64,000 nt of DNA. Origin: CAYUBI01 sp964443005 (lineage in GTDB: Bacteria > Margulisbacteria > Riflemargulisbacteria > GWF2-35-9 > CAYUBI01). The position numbers and the translations under genes are program-made. Positions 25,759-34,851 of the stretch are shown here, piece by piece. The notes under the pieces are model-generated. The model was not told the DNA's origin, ran no database searches, and saw only the letters and a list, made by a program, of their open reading frames with translations. The stretch is from assembly GCA_964443005.1 (NCBI GenBank), contig CAYUBI010000001.1, positions 1 to 64,000 on the forward strand, given 5' to 3'. Every line of letters begins with the position of its first letter. Positions within the stretch are counted from its first letter, which is position 1.

Positions 25759-26580
25759 ATGAATACTATTTTGGTGCATCAACCCCATATTAAAGAACGA
25801 CTGGATCGTTTAATACAAAATCAACGCATCAGCCATGCATATTTATTTGAAGGAAATGCACCACAAGATCAACTTGACGCAGCTAAATACCTAGCAAAAA
25901 GTCTTCGATGTCAATCTACAGATCAACATCCCTGCCTAAAATGTAAAAGCTGTCAGGAAATTGATCGCGAAAACGGACTATCATTTACAATTATTGCTCC
26001 TTCAACAAATCGCAGCATTAAAGTAGAAGACATTCATGATCTTCAACAGGGTGGGGGCTTATCGCCATGGCAACAAGGAGCTTCGGTTATATTTATTCAA
26101 GATGCACACACCTTTACAGATGAAGCAGCCAACGCTTTCCTTAAAACACTTGAAGAACCTACCCAATCTATTATCTTTATACTTACAGTAAAACAAGTTC
26201 ATGATGTACTACCTACAATTCAATCTCGATGTCAGATCATGCATTTTTCTGAACATAACGACGCTATCATCGATTTTTTAACTCCAGAGGAACTTGAATT
26301 TATTGCTTTCATGATTACAATAAACAATGAAACACAAAATCTAGAATCTATTTTTAATTTTACGGAAAAGCATACGCTAACTTCATTACAACTGAATCAG
26401 CTTTTGGGGTATTTAATGCGCTTAGTTCATGCTAAAATAAACAGTAAACTTCACGATGTAGTCGCTAGCAATCGTTTGATGTATCAATTTCAGATGCTTC
26501 GTTCTTACCAAAAGCGGCTCCATCGCCCAGTAAATATTAAACATACTTTTGCAGCTGCACTTATGGAGTTAACATCATGA
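25759..26580 (+). CDS. holB: DNA polymerase III delta' subunit
   Basis: This 273-residue clamp-loader protein shows HAYLFEGN in place of a true P-loop, as expected for delta'. It has a zinc Cys set (CQSTDQHPCLKCKSC) and the conserved KTLEEPTQSIIFIL and SRCQ segments. The C-terminal helical collar is diverged. It completes the clamp loader with dnaX. Its stop overlaps the ricT-like start (ATGA). Confidence 0.88.
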   Translation: MNTILVHQPHIKERLDRLIQNQRISHAYLFEGNAPQDQLDAAKYLAKSLRCQSTDQHPCLKCKSCQEIDRENGLSFTIIAPSTNRSIKVEDIHDLQQGGGLSPWQQGASVIFIQDAHTFTDEAANAFLKTLEEPTQSIIFILTVKQVHDVLPTIQSRCQIMHFSEHNDAIIDFLTPEELEFIAFMITINNETQNLESIFNFTEKHTLTSLQLNQLLGYLMRLVHAKINSKLHDVVASNRLMYQFQMLRSYQKRLHRPVNIKHTFAAALMELTS

Positions 26581-27329
26581 CCGATGAAAATGAATTAGAT
26601 ACACAATATAATTGCGAAGAAAAAAAACTAGGCTATAATATTTATGTTGGAGTTAAACTAAAAACTTTTGATAAAGTTTATCCTATTATGCGCATTAATC
26701 TTCCAGTCAAACTGAATGATTTAGTTGTCGTAGTTACGAGTAATGGTGAAGCATTAGGACAAATTGTCCTTAACAAACAATGTAGCAAACAACTTGAACA
26801 TGTAAAATCCGATTTTCAAGTCAAACGAATTGTTCGTATTGCTACGCCTGAAGATGTTGAAAAAGATATTCAATTAGAATTGCTTAGAAACCAGCGATTT
26901 GTTGATGCTCAAAAAATAATTCGATCTATGAAACTCCCCATTCGTTTATTACTTGTTGAAATTCCTTTTGATGAACGAAAAACAATACTTTATTATAAAA
27001 AAGAAGATTCAAAAAACAAAATACCTGCTAAAAAAAATCATATTCCTGCACTTACAACAGAATTAGAAACCTCATTAAATACAAAAATCGAATTACGTGA
27101 AGTTGGTGCTCGTGGTGAAGCTAAACTTTTTGGTGGAATTGGAGCGTGTGGACGCCCATTATGCTGTGCAGAATGGCTAAACAAAAACAATCCCATTACT
27201 ATTAAAATGGCAAAAGAACAAGGACTGTCAATCAATATCCCCAAATTATCAGGATTATGTGACCGCCTTATGTGTTGTATTGCCTACGAAAAAGATAGTT
27301 ATCAAGATGGAGCATTTAAACATGACTGA
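26577..27329 (+). CDS. PSP1-domain protein (RicT/YaaT-like)
   Basis: This 250-residue protein has the PSP1 C-terminal domain. RQVGARGEAK-type text appears as REVGARGEAKLFGGIG, followed by the Cys cluster CGRPLCCAEW and LCDRLMCCIAYE. In Bacillus, RicT works with RicA and RicF as an Fe-S complex modulating RNase Y activity. The tmk-holB-PSP1 order is shared with Firmicutes. The four or more Cys fit Fe-S binding, which is family knowledge rather than proven here. It overlaps the HIT gene. Confidence 0.85.
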   Translation: MTDENELDTQYNCEEKKLGYNIYVGVKLKTFDKVYPIMRINLPVKLNDLVVVVTSNGEALGQIVLNKQCSKQLEHVKSDFQVKRIVRIATPEDVEKDIQLELLRNQRFVDAQKIIRSMKLPIRLLLVEIPFDERKTILYYKKEDSKNKIPAKKNHIPALTTELETSLNTKIELREVGARGEAKLFGGIGACGRPLCCAEWLNKNNPITIKMAKEQGLSINIPKLSGLCDRLMCCIAYEKDSYQDGAFKHD

Positions 27330-27657
27330 TTGTATTTTTTGTAAAATAATTAACGGAACTATTTCGTCAAAACCAATTTATAAAGATGATCACTTTTTTG
27401 TTATTCCAGATATCGACGCACAATCTCCTCAACATTATTTATTTATTTCTTGCAAACATTATGCTAACATACTAAAAGCACCAGATACAATTGGAGTACA
27501 CATGATGAAATCATTAAAAGAGGTAGCGACATTACTCAATATCGAAAAAGATGGATTTCGTGTAGTAACCAATATCAACGAAAATGGCGGGCAAAGTGTG
27601 CCACATTTTCATGTACATGTGTTAGCCGGTCGTCAAATGAAATGGCCGCCTGGATAA
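27322..27657 (+). CDS. HIT-family nucleotide-binding protein
   Basis: I chose the ATG at 27322 (MTDCIFCKIINGTISSKPIY), which overlaps the PSP1 stop. A longer frame from 27259 would lie inside that gene. The 111-residue product has the zinc-like CxxC (CIFC), and the HIT triad HFHVHVLAG near residue 100. Such HinT-like proteins hydrolyse purine nucleoside phosphoramidates. The expected length is about 110. It is followed closely by rpsU. Confidence 0.92.
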   Translation: MTDCIFCKIINGTISSKPIYKDDHFFVIPDIDAQSPQHYLFISCKHYANILKAPDTIGVHMMKSLKEVATLLNIEKDGFRVVTNINENGGQSVPHFHVHVLAGRQMKWPPG

Positions 27658-27685
27658 AAAATTTAATGTATTGGAGGTTAGAACC

Positions 27686-27886
27686 GTGGCTGAGACTTAT
27701 CGTCAACCGAACGAACCCTTAGATAAAGTACTACGTAAATTTAAGCGTCAATTAAAATCCGAAGGACTGATTGAGGAACTAAAAAAACGCGAATATTTTG
27801 AAAAACCAAGTGTAACAAAAAAACGCGAAATGTCTGCAGCAGTTAGACGCAACAAAACGCGCCAACTGCAAGAGGATGCGTGGTAA
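27686..27886 (+). CDS. rpsU: 30S ribosomal protein S21
   Basis: The start is GTG at 27686, because GGAGGT sits eight bases upstream; an earlier TTG would include that site. The 66-residue basic protein reads NEPLDKVLRKFKRQLKSEGL, then RREYF-like KKREYFEKPS and RRNKTRQ. It has the length of S21. It binds the 30S subunit near the anti-Shine-Dalgarno end. It overlaps the permease gene by seven bases. Confidence 0.93.
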   Translation: MAETYRQPNEPLDKVLRKFKRQLKSEGLIEELKKREYFEKPSVTKKREMSAAVRRNKTRQLQEDAW

Positions 27887-28974
27887 AACTTCTTGATAAA
27901 TATCTGCTAAAAGAAGCATTTTTTGCTTTCTTCTTTGCAGTTATTGGATTTATTCTTATTGGACTCGTTGATACGCTATTTACCCTGATTGATTTATTTG
28001 TTAATCGGGGGGTAGCGTTTTTGCTAGTTTGTAAATTGCTCGCCTTTCGCATTCCCTCGATTATCATATTATTTTTACCCATGGCTATTCTCTTTTCCGT
28101 TATGTTATTATTTATTCGAATTGCAAAAGATAATGAACTAACGATTTTACGATCCAGTGGTATTTCGCTAGGCCGGATTCTTTGTCCGGTAATGATATTC
28201 ATGCTAGGAATATCATTTTTATCTTTCTATTTAGATAGTTATCTGGTTCCTTGGAGCAACTATGTTTCAAATGAACTCATTCGAAAAGTCGTATTAAAAG
28301 ACCCTCAACCTGACATCACGGAACGAATTTTCTTTAAAGATACCCAAAATCGATTTTTCTATATTGATCATGTAGACTTGAAATCTCATCTTTATTCCCA
28401 GGTTATGATTTATGAAACTTGTGGAACGTATCCACGAGTTATCCTTGCCAAGTTTGCTCAATGGCAACAAAATCAATGGGTACTACGTGATGGAAAAATT
28501 CATCGATATAATGACCAAGGATATTTATCTTATGATATGGCGTTTCAGGAAATGACAATTGACGTAAATTATAATCCAGAACAATTTTTTAATAAACAAA
28601 AAAGCAGCTACGAAATGAGCGCAAAAGAACTTCAAACACAAATTAAAATGTTTAAGCAAGGCGGCATTTCTACAACTCGCTTAGCTGTAGACTATCATAT
28701 GAAATTCAGTTTTGCAGGAGCAAGTTTTATTTTTGGTATGATTGGATTAATGTTAACATCTATTTTGGTTCGCAGCGGAAAAGATTGGTGGAAAGTAATC
28801 ACTGCAGTTCTATTAGCATTGTTATGTGTGGGCTTTTACTTTTTTTTAATGGCTTTTTTTCGTTCCTTTGGATATGGGGGGATGATTTCACCACTATGGG
28901 CAGCTTGGACACCTAACTTGATTTTTGGCAGTATCGGCGGTATCGTATTAATACATGAAGTGATATATCGATGA
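27880..28974 (+). CDS. LptF/LptG-family permease (YjgP/YjgQ)
   Basis: This 364-residue protein starts at GTG. It has six hydrophobic segments, three near the N-terminus (about 12-120) and three near the C-terminus (about 265-360), around a periplasmic beta-jellyroll. This is the LptF/LptG layout. KLLAFRIPSIIILFLPMAIL, and the conserved ELTILRSSGIS, are typical. These proteins extract lipopolysaccharide from the inner membrane with LptB. Only one such gene is seen here. It supports an outer membrane. Confidence 0.85.
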   Translation: MVKLLDKYLLKEAFFAFFFAVIGFILIGLVDTLFTLIDLFVNRGVAFLLVCKLLAFRIPSIIILFLPMAILFSVMLLFIRIAKDNELTILRSSGISLGRILCPVMIFMLGISFLSFYLDSYLVPWSNYVSNELIRKVVLKDPQPDITERIFFKDTQNRFFYIDHVDLKSHLYSQVMIYETCGTYPRVILAKFAQWQQNQWVLRDGKIHRYNDQGYLSYDMAFQEMTIDVNYNPEQFFNKQKSSYEMSAKELQTQIKMFKQGGISTTRLAVDYHMKFSFAGASFIFGMIGLMLTSILVRSGKDWWKVITAVLLALLCVGFYFFLMAFFRSFGYGGMISPLWAAWTPNLIFGSIGGIVLIHEVIYR

Positions 28975-28987
28975 AAGGAACTCGGAG

Positions 28988-29407
28988 ATGAACGTTCTTG
29001 TACTAAATGGTCCAAATTTGAATATGTTAGGTCAACGCGAACCTGAAATTTATGGAACTCAAACATTAAAGGATTTGGAAAATGAATTAAAAACAGCATA
29101 TAAACAAATTTCGTTTGAATGGTTTCAATCAAATCACGAAGGCACCTTGATTGATCGAATTCAAACCACAATTCATGAATCATGGAATGGGCTCATTATC
29201 AATCCTGGAGCACTCACACATTACTCTATTTCATTACACGATGCACTCAAACTTTTATCTATCCCCATTATTGAAGTTCACTTGTCAAATATTTATTCGC
29301 GAGAATCTTTTCGCCACCATTCCGTAATTTCTCCACTAACAAAAGGCGTTATTTGCGGATTTGGATTTAAAAGCTATCATTTAGCAATTCAAGCGCTTAT
29401 ATCATGA
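28988..29407 (+). CDS. aroQ: 3-dehydroquinate dehydratase, type II
   Basis: This 139-residue protein matches the type II family across its length. LNGPNLNMLGQREPEIYG is at the N-terminus, then SNHEGTLIDRIQ, NPGALTHYSISLHDAL, and EVHLSNIYSRESFRHHSV. The Tyr after REPEI, the Asn-Pro-Gly loop and the His in EVHLSN are the known active-site elements. It catalyses the third shikimate step. It overlaps the M24 peptidase gene by four bases. Confidence 0.95.
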   Translation: MNVLVLNGPNLNMLGQREPEIYGTQTLKDLENELKTAYKQISFEWFQSNHEGTLIDRIQTTIHESWNGLIINPGALTHYSISLHDALKLLSIPIIEVHLSNIYSRESFRHHSVISPLTKGVICGFGFKSYHLAIQALIS

Positions 29408-30171
29408 CATGGCAGCATCAGCTATTCAAACAACTTAATCGTTTAAATCATTATTGCGATCAATATTTCGAAATAAAATCAACTGCTGAAATTCTACTCA
29501 TTCAAAAAGCTTGCGCTATTACTGTTGATATTTTTCAAACAATTATTCATGAACTTGACGAAAACCGAACAGAACTTGACATTGCTTCCAAAATGAAAAA
29601 ACTTGCATTAGCAAAAGGCGCAGATGACATGGCCTTTACGACTATAGTTGCCTGCGGAAACCGAACATCTTTAGTGCATGCAGATGCATCAACAAACAAG
29701 CTACAACGAAATTCATTAATCATGTTTGATTTTGGTGTTGTAGTCCGCGGCTATCATAGCGATCTAACCCGTACAATTTTTTGGGGAAAACAAAAAAAAA
29801 TAGAAAAAAAACAATTTGAACTATATCAACTGGTAGCAACAGCACAATTAGAAGCTTTAAAAATGATTCGCGCAGGCGTATATGTAAAAGACATTGATGA
29901 ACACGTTCGTTGGCTTTTTAGTAAACATAAACTTGAAAATTGTTTTCCTCATTCTTTAGGTCATGGTGTAGGCCTTCGAATTCACGAATCGCCTAGAATA
30001 TCCAATAAAAACATGGAGGCTCAACTAAAAGCTGGCATGGTCATTACTATTGAACCAGGCCTATATATTCCTGAAAAATATGGAATTCGAATTGAAGATA
30101 CCCTTGTCGTGACGTCAACTGGTTATAAAAACTTAACCGAAGGCGCTAGTAAGGAGCTGTTTATTGCGTAA
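29404..30171 (+). CDS. M24-family metallopeptidase (Xaa-Pro peptidase type)
   Basis: This 255-residue protein is a pita-bread fold enzyme with the five metal ligands visible. Asp is in MFDFG and in HSDLTRT, His in HSLGHGVGLRIHESP, and Glu in ITIEPG and in IRIEDTL. It resembles the catalytic domain of Xaa-Pro peptidases, but the N-terminal creatinase domain is missing; the length is closer to methionine aminopeptidase. A separate map gene is present at 53 kb. It lies between aroQ and ispD. Confidence 0.85.
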   Translation: MTWQHQLFKQLNRLNHYCDQYFEIKSTAEILLIQKACAITVDIFQTIIHELDENRTELDIASKMKKLALAKGADDMAFTTIVACGNRTSLVHADASTNKLQRNSLIMFDFGVVVRGYHSDLTRTIFWGKQKKIEKKQFELYQLVATAQLEALKMIRAGVYVKDIDEHVRWLFSKHKLENCFPHSLGHGVGLRIHESPRISNKNMEAQLKAGMVITIEPGLYIPEKYGIRIEDTLVVTSTGYKNLTEGASKELFIA

Positions 30172-30853
30172 TCATGTAATCATTGCAGCTGGAGGAACTG
30201 GATCCAGACTCGGTCAAGCCAAAGGAAAACAATTATTACTCATACACGGCAAACCAAGTGTCGTTTGGGCAATCGAAGCTTTTCAAAACTGCCAACAAAT
30301 TCACAATATCATTGTTGTTATTCAAAATGAAGACGTGGCAACAATGAAGCAATTAGTTAACCAATTTTTATTAACAAAAGTTTCTTCCATTATTGTATCA
30401 TCCCCAGTTAGCAGATTTTATTCTGTTAAACAAGGCGTAACAGCTATTCAAGGCGCACAAAAAGATGATAACGTGCTGATTCATGACGGAGCTCGTCCCT
30501 TAATTCAATCTAATACAATTTCTCAACTCATTCAACAAAATGAACCTGCCATTGTTATGGCAACACCTATAACAGATACAATCAAGCAAATCAATAATAA
30601 AAATATTATTGTAGCAACACTAGATCGAGAACAATTGTTTGCAGTTCAAACCCCTCAACTTTTTCAATATGAGATACTAATGAAAGCCTATTCAACAATT
30701 CGGTCAGATCATTTTACTGACGAAGCTGGGTTAGTTGAAGCTCTAGGAATTCCTATCAAAATCTTTCAAGGGCAATCAGATAACCTTAAAATCACAACAT
30801 CCATCGATTTAATAATCGCTGAAAAGAAACTAATGTCATGCGCATTGGCATAG
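30164..30853 (+). CDS. ispD: 2-C-methyl-D-erythritol 4-phosphate cytidylyltransferase
   Basis: The start is TTG at 30164, with AAGGAG eight bases upstream. The 229-residue protein has the CTP-binding IIAAGGTGSRLGQAKGKQLL, the central LIHDGARPLI and the C-terminal FTDEAGLVEALG. It makes CDP-methylerythritol in the MEP isoprenoid pathway. It overlaps ispF by 16 bases, the usual partner. Confidence 0.95.
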   Translation: MRNHVIIAAGGTGSRLGQAKGKQLLLIHGKPSVVWAIEAFQNCQQIHNIIVVIQNEDVATMKQLVNQFLLTKVSSIIVSSPVSRFYSVKQGVTAIQGAQKDDNVLIHDGARPLIQSNTISQLIQQNEPAIVMATPITDTIKQINNKNIIVATLDREQLFAVQTPQLFQYEILMKAYSTIRSDHFTDEAGLVEALGIPIKIFQGQSDNLKITTSIDLIIAEKKLMSCALA

Positions 30854-31323
30854 GCTACGACGTTCACGCATTAGTGCCCAATCGAAAACTTATTCTGGGT
30901 GGCGTTCACATTCCCTTTCCTTTAGGACTTTTAGGGCACAGCGATGCAGATGTACTAATTCACGCAATCATGGATGCACTTCTAGGTGCTGCAGGTCTAG
31001 GTGTTATTGGTGAATTATTTCCAGATACAGATCCTACTTTATTCGGAATTTCATCTCTCATTTTACTGAAAAAAGTACATGATTTATTAATAAAAAAATC
31101 ATTTCAAATAATAAATCTAGATACGATTGTGATTGCGCAAGCTCCAAAAATCATGCCATACAGTGCTGAAATGAAAATATCTATCAGTAAAGTTTTGAAT
31201 ACAGCCCCTGATAATATCAATATAAAGGCAACTACAACTGAAAAACTTGGCTATTTAGGCAGAAGCGAAGGAATTGCAGCAGAAGCAGTTGTTCTGCTTG
31301 AGAAAATATCAGTAAAAGGATAA
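30838..31323 (+). CDS. ispF: 2-C-methyl-D-erythritol 2,4-cyclodiphosphate synthase
   Basis: This 161-residue protein has the metal-binding GYDVHAL (Asp8, His10) and LGHSDADVLIHAIMDALLGA with the third metal His. The C-terminal TTTEKLGYLGRSEGIAAEA is diagnostic. It follows ispD with overlap, giving two consecutive MEP-pathway enzymes. The family length is about 157-160. Confidence 0.96.
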   Translation: MRIGIGYDVHALVPNRKLILGGVHIPFPLGLLGHSDADVLIHAIMDALLGAAGLGVIGELFPDTDPTLFGISSLILLKKVHDLLIKKSFQIINLDTIVIAQAPKIMPYSAEMKISISKVLNTAPDNINIKATTTEKLGYLGRSEGIAAEAVVLLEKISVKG

Positions 31324-31356
31324 GATAGTCTTGAGTCAATATAAGGAGAAAATTCT

Positions 31357-33192
31357 ATGTGCGGTATTTTTGGATATTTAGGCAAACGTAATGCAAGCCC
31401 TATTATTGTCGAAGGATTAAAAGGACTTGAATATCGAGGATACGACAGCGCAGGAATTGCAACAATCCACCGTGATCATCTTGATCTTCGCAAAACAGCA
31501 GGCAAAGTAGATGTGCTTAAAAAGCTCATTCAAGAAAAACCTATGGAAGGCACTGTAGGAGTCGGGCATACTCGATGGGCAACCCACGGTGAACCAACAG
31601 ATTTGAATTCTCATCCACAATTAGATTGCAAAAAACAACTCTGCGTCATTCATAATGGTATTATTGAAAACTACGTGCAAATCAAAGAAGAATTACTCAG
31701 TGAAGGTCATTGTTTTATTTCAGATACAGACACAGAAGTGATTGCACACTTAATCGAAAAATTCTATACAGACAATAATTTTGAAGAAGCAGTATTACAA
31801 GCTATTCGCAAACTAAAAGGTGCTTATGCGATTGGAGTAATCCATATCAACCATCCAGATCAAATTATTGTCGCACGTAAAGGCAGTCCCTTATTAATCG
31901 GATTTGGAAAAAATGAATATTTTATTGCTTCTGACATTGCACCTATCTTAAAATATACTAAAAAAGTTGTGTATCTTGATGACTTTCAACTTGCCAATAT
32001 TCAACGTGGATATGTTGTTTTTAAAAACGGTGATGGAGAACTCGTTAAAAAAACACCCATTGAAGTAGATATGGAAATTGAAGTAGCTGAAAAAGAGGGA
32101 TTCGATTATTTTATGATGAAAGAAATTTTTGAACAACCACGTGCAATTAGCGACACCCTTGCAGGCAGATATGATGCTGAAAAAGGTGAAATTTTCTTTT
32201 ATAAATTAACAATGTCAAATCGTGAACTGCTAAACATCAATCGAATTGTTATTACAGCATGCGGAACCTCATTAAATGCTGGATTGATTGGCGAATTCTT
32301 TCTTGAAAAATTTGCAAATGTCCCAGTTGAAGTAGAATTTGCTGCCGAATTTCGATATCGCAATCCCATTATTGACCATCGAACACTCGTATTAGCTATT
32401 AGTCAATCAGGCGAAACTGCAGATACCATTGCTGCAGTAATAGAAGCTAAAAATAAAGGCGCAATGGTCCTATCTATTTGCAATGTAGTAAACAGCACAA
32501 TTACTCGAGAATCCCATGGAGTCATTTATACTCGTGCAGGAATCGAAATTGGCGTAGCATCAACCAAAGCCTTTAGCACACAAATTATTGCGTTATATAT
32601 GTTTGCACTCTACTTGGGGCAAATTAAATGGTCAATTGAACCCAAAGAATTAATTGAGCGCTTAAAAGAACTCATTGCACTTCCTCATCGTATTCAGCAA
32701 GAACTTTTGGACGATCATGACGAAATAAAACGTATTGCACGTAAATATCATCAAACACGAAACTTTCTATATTTAGGTCGTGGGATTGGATTTCCAGTTG
32801 CTATGGAAGGTGCTCTTAAAATGAAAGAAATCTCCTATATTCATGCCGAAGGCTATTCAGCAGCAGAAATGAAACATGGTCCCATTGCTTTAATTGACGA
32901 AGACATGCCAGTAGTTGTTATAGCAACTCAACATCGCGCTTACGAAAAAATTCTTAGCAATATTTCCGAAGTTAAAGCGCGAAAAGGCAAAGTTATTGCT
33001 GTTGCAACTAAAGGCGACAAGAAAATTAAAGAATTTGTTGATGATGTTATTTATATTCCAGATTCCAGTGAAGAATTAGGTGCAATTTTGGAAGTAATCC
33101 CACTTCAGTTACTAGCTTATTACTCTGCAGTACTACGAGGATGTCATATTGATCAACCACGTAATTTGGCTAAAAGTGTAACTGTGGAGTAA
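31357..33192 (+). CDS. glmS: Glutamine-fructose-6-phosphate aminotransferase
   Basis: This 611-residue enzyme begins MCGIFGYLG, so Cys1 after Met removal is the glutaminase nucleophile. HTRWATHG and HNGIIENY follow. The two SIS sugar-isomerase domains show ACGTSLNAG, SQSGETADT and the C-terminal PRNLAKSVTVE. It makes glucosamine-6-phosphate for peptidoglycan and LPS. AAGGAG precedes the start. I do not see a glmS ribozyme in the 33-base gap upstream. Confidence 0.97.
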   Translation: MCGIFGYLGKRNASPIIVEGLKGLEYRGYDSAGIATIHRDHLDLRKTAGKVDVLKKLIQEKPMEGTVGVGHTRWATHGEPTDLNSHPQLDCKKQLCVIHNGIIENYVQIKEELLSEGHCFISDTDTEVIAHLIEKFYTDNNFEEAVLQAIRKLKGAYAIGVIHINHPDQIIVARKGSPLLIGFGKNEYFIASDIAPILKYTKKVVYLDDFQLANIQRGYVVFKNGDGELVKKTPIEVDMEIEVAEKEGFDYFMMKEIFEQPRAISDTLAGRYDAEKGEIFFYKLTMSNRELLNINRIVITACGTSLNAGLIGEFFLEKFANVPVEVEFAAEFRYRNPIIDHRTLVLAISQSGETADTIAAVIEAKNKGAMVLSICNVVNSTITRESHGVIYTRAGIEIGVASTKAFSTQIIALYMFALYLGQIKWSIEPKELIERLKELIALPHRIQQELLDDHDEIKRIARKYHQTRNFLYLGRGIGFPVAMEGALKMKEISYIHAEGYSAAEMKHGPIALIDEDMPVVVIATQHRAYEKILSNISEVKARKGKVIAVATKGDKKIKEFVDDVIYIPDSSEELGAILEVIPLQLLAYYSAVLRGCHIDQPRNLAKSVTVE

Positions 33193-33196
33193 TCGA

Positions 33197-34327
33197 ATGA
33201 CTTTGCATCAAACTTACCTCAACGAAATTAAAAACCGTTTAGATAAAGACCGTACACCCGTACTTTTTGTTGAAGCATTTCTAGATCTTTATCATCAATA
33301 TATTTCTGGCCAAACAGGATTAGTAGAAAACAAAGATATTTACGCTCCAGATCCAGAGAAAATTTTTTCGTATGCAAAAATTGCTAACTATCATGATATT
33401 GGCTATAATCAAATCAAACATTTAGCTATAGTTCGGCTAAATGGAGGACTGGCCACAAGCATGGGACTCAAACAACCTAAAGCATTATTAAATATTCAAT
33501 CTGGTACTAATTTTCTTGATAATATGATCCAAACGGTTAGTAAATTACGGCAACAGCATCAATGTCATATACCCATGGTGCTCATGAATAGTTTTGCAAC
33601 CCAAGCAGAAACTATTGATTACATTGCATTTTTTGCTAATCTATTACTGAAAGATCTTCCCAACGTTTTTGTTCAATGCCGTATGCCACGAATCAATGCA
33701 GAAACAAAAGCACCTTTTTCCTGTCCAGATGATCCAGACCAAGAATGGTATCCACCCGGTCATGGAGACATGTACCATGCTATTATGATTTCAGGAATCG
33801 CCGAATATTTACTGACATTAGGCGTTGAATATTTGTTTATTGCCAATATTGATAATCTGGGTGCTACAGTTGATCCCGCAATTTTAGGATTTATGCATGA
33901 TAACAACCTACCATTCCTAATGGAAGTAACCGCAAGAACAGAACAAGATAAAAAAGGAGGGCACTTAGCATTAAACTCAAAAGGCGAGTTTATTCTTCGA
34001 GAACGTGCACAATGTTCAGCAGACGAATTAAACGATTTTGAAAATATTTCAAAGTACAGTTTTTTTAATACTAATAATCTTTGGATCCGCTTAAAAACAA
34101 TTGTACAATATTACCATAATAAATCATTCATTAAGCTTCCCTTGATTGTCAATCCAAAAACAATTAAAACTGCGCATAGTTGCACAGACATTGTTCAATT
34201 GGAAACAGCTATTGGTTCAGGAATCACAGAATTAAAAGGTATACCCTTAATTGTTCCGCGCAGTCGCTTTAAACCTATTAAATACTGGGAAGATTTAATT
34301 TCAGAACGAATAAAAAATAAAAAATAA
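33197..34327 (+). CDS. UDP-sugar pyrophosphorylase (UDPGP family)
   Basis: This 376-residue protein has the uridylyltransferase signature VRLNGGLATSMGLKQPKAL near residues 79-98. PPGHGDMYHA and IANIDNLGA follow. These belong to the UDPGP family, which includes eukaryotic-type UTP-glucose-1-phosphate uridylyltransferases and UDP-GlcNAc pyrophosphorylases. Its place right after glmS suggests a role in activating hexosamine or glucose phosphates, but the sugar is not decided by the sequence. It is the last gene before ssrA. Confidence 0.85.
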   Translation: MTLHQTYLNEIKNRLDKDRTPVLFVEAFLDLYHQYISGQTGLVENKDIYAPDPEKIFSYAKIANYHDIGYNQIKHLAIVRLNGGLATSMGLKQPKALLNIQSGTNFLDNMIQTVSKLRQQHQCHIPMVLMNSFATQAETIDYIAFFANLLLKDLPNVFVQCRMPRINAETKAPFSCPDDPDQEWYPPGHGDMYHAIMISGIAEYLLTLGVEYLFIANIDNLGATVDPAILGFMHDNNLPFLMEVTARTEQDKKGGHLALNSKGEFILRERAQCSADELNDFENISKYSFFNTNNLWIRLKTIVQYYHNKSFIKLPLIVNPKTIKTAHSCTDIVQLETAIGSGITELKGIPLIVPRSRFKPIKYWEDLISERIKNKK

Positions 34328-34352
34328 AATAATAAAAAAACGTAACTTATGA

Positions 34353-34358
34353 TATAAT
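34353..34358 (+). promoter_or_regulatory. -10 box of ssrA
   Basis: TATAAT lies 12 bases before the mature 5' end of the tmRNA. No convincing -35 element is seen in the A-rich stretch upstream. Confidence 0.6.
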
Positions 34359-34370
34359 CTAGTCATTCTC

Positions 34371-34742
34371 GGGGGTGCCTGGCTTCGACGGGAAGGAACT
34401 TGATTTATGGGGCGAGTCGAGGAGCTGCCAGGCCTCGTTAAAAGGCAGAAAAAAACAAACGCAAACAATTTTAAAAACGCGTTCGCTATTGCAGAAGTAG
34501 CACAAGCAGCCTAATTTAGACTGCGCGTCGTGTCCGTTTTATCGGCGGATGGGTACGGCGTAAAATTGCCGATGTAGTGACCCTTAGGTGATGTCCTTTA
34601 GGAAACGAAATCTTTTGCATCTCGCTAAGCAGTTAGGGTGTCGGTACCCTGTGTTTTAGTAAAATTTAAGAATCGACTACACTCGTAGGCCTGTAAATAA
34701 AGAACTTTTCGGACAGGGGTTCGATTCCCCTCACCTCCACCA
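34371..34742 (+). ncRNA. ssrA: Transfer-messenger RNA
   Basis: The 5' end GGGGGTG pairs with the 3' CACCTCC before the encoded ACCA. The start GGGGGTGCCTGGCTTCGACG and the T-arm GGTTCGATTCCCC are typical of one-piece tmRNA. The tag reading frame at 34461-34514 encodes ANNFKNAFAIAEVAQAA followed by a stop. It rescues ribosomes stalled on broken messages. The partner smpB is not in the window. Confidence 0.96.
34461..34514 (+). other. tmRNA proteolysis tag reading frame
   Basis: Resume codon GCA opens an 18-codon frame with stop TAA, giving the 17-residue tag ANNFKNAFAIAEVAQAA. The hydrophobic, alanine-rich end (VAQAA) fits tags recognised by ClpXP and related proteases, although the usual LAA ending is replaced by QAA. 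Confidence 0.9.
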
Positions 34743-34754
34743 GACAACTTTTTA

Positions 34755-34794
34755 ATGTCGTAAACTCCCCTATAAGCCTGAAGGGGAGCGACAT
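34755..34794 (+). terminator. Hairpin after ssrA
   Basis: ATGTCG...CGACAT and the inner CTCCCCT...AGGGGAG form a nested stem around a 10-base loop. It lies 12 bases after the tmRNA end. It lacks a clean T-run, so termination is inferred. Confidence 0.55.
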
Positions 34795-34851
34795 TCAGAA
34801 AATTTATTTTATAGTCTAGAAAAATTTTATTAAAAAGCGTAATATTACAAA

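Noticed and set aside
31324..31356. glmS ribozyme upstream of glmS
   Set aside because: The gap is only 33 bases, far too short for the ribozyme.
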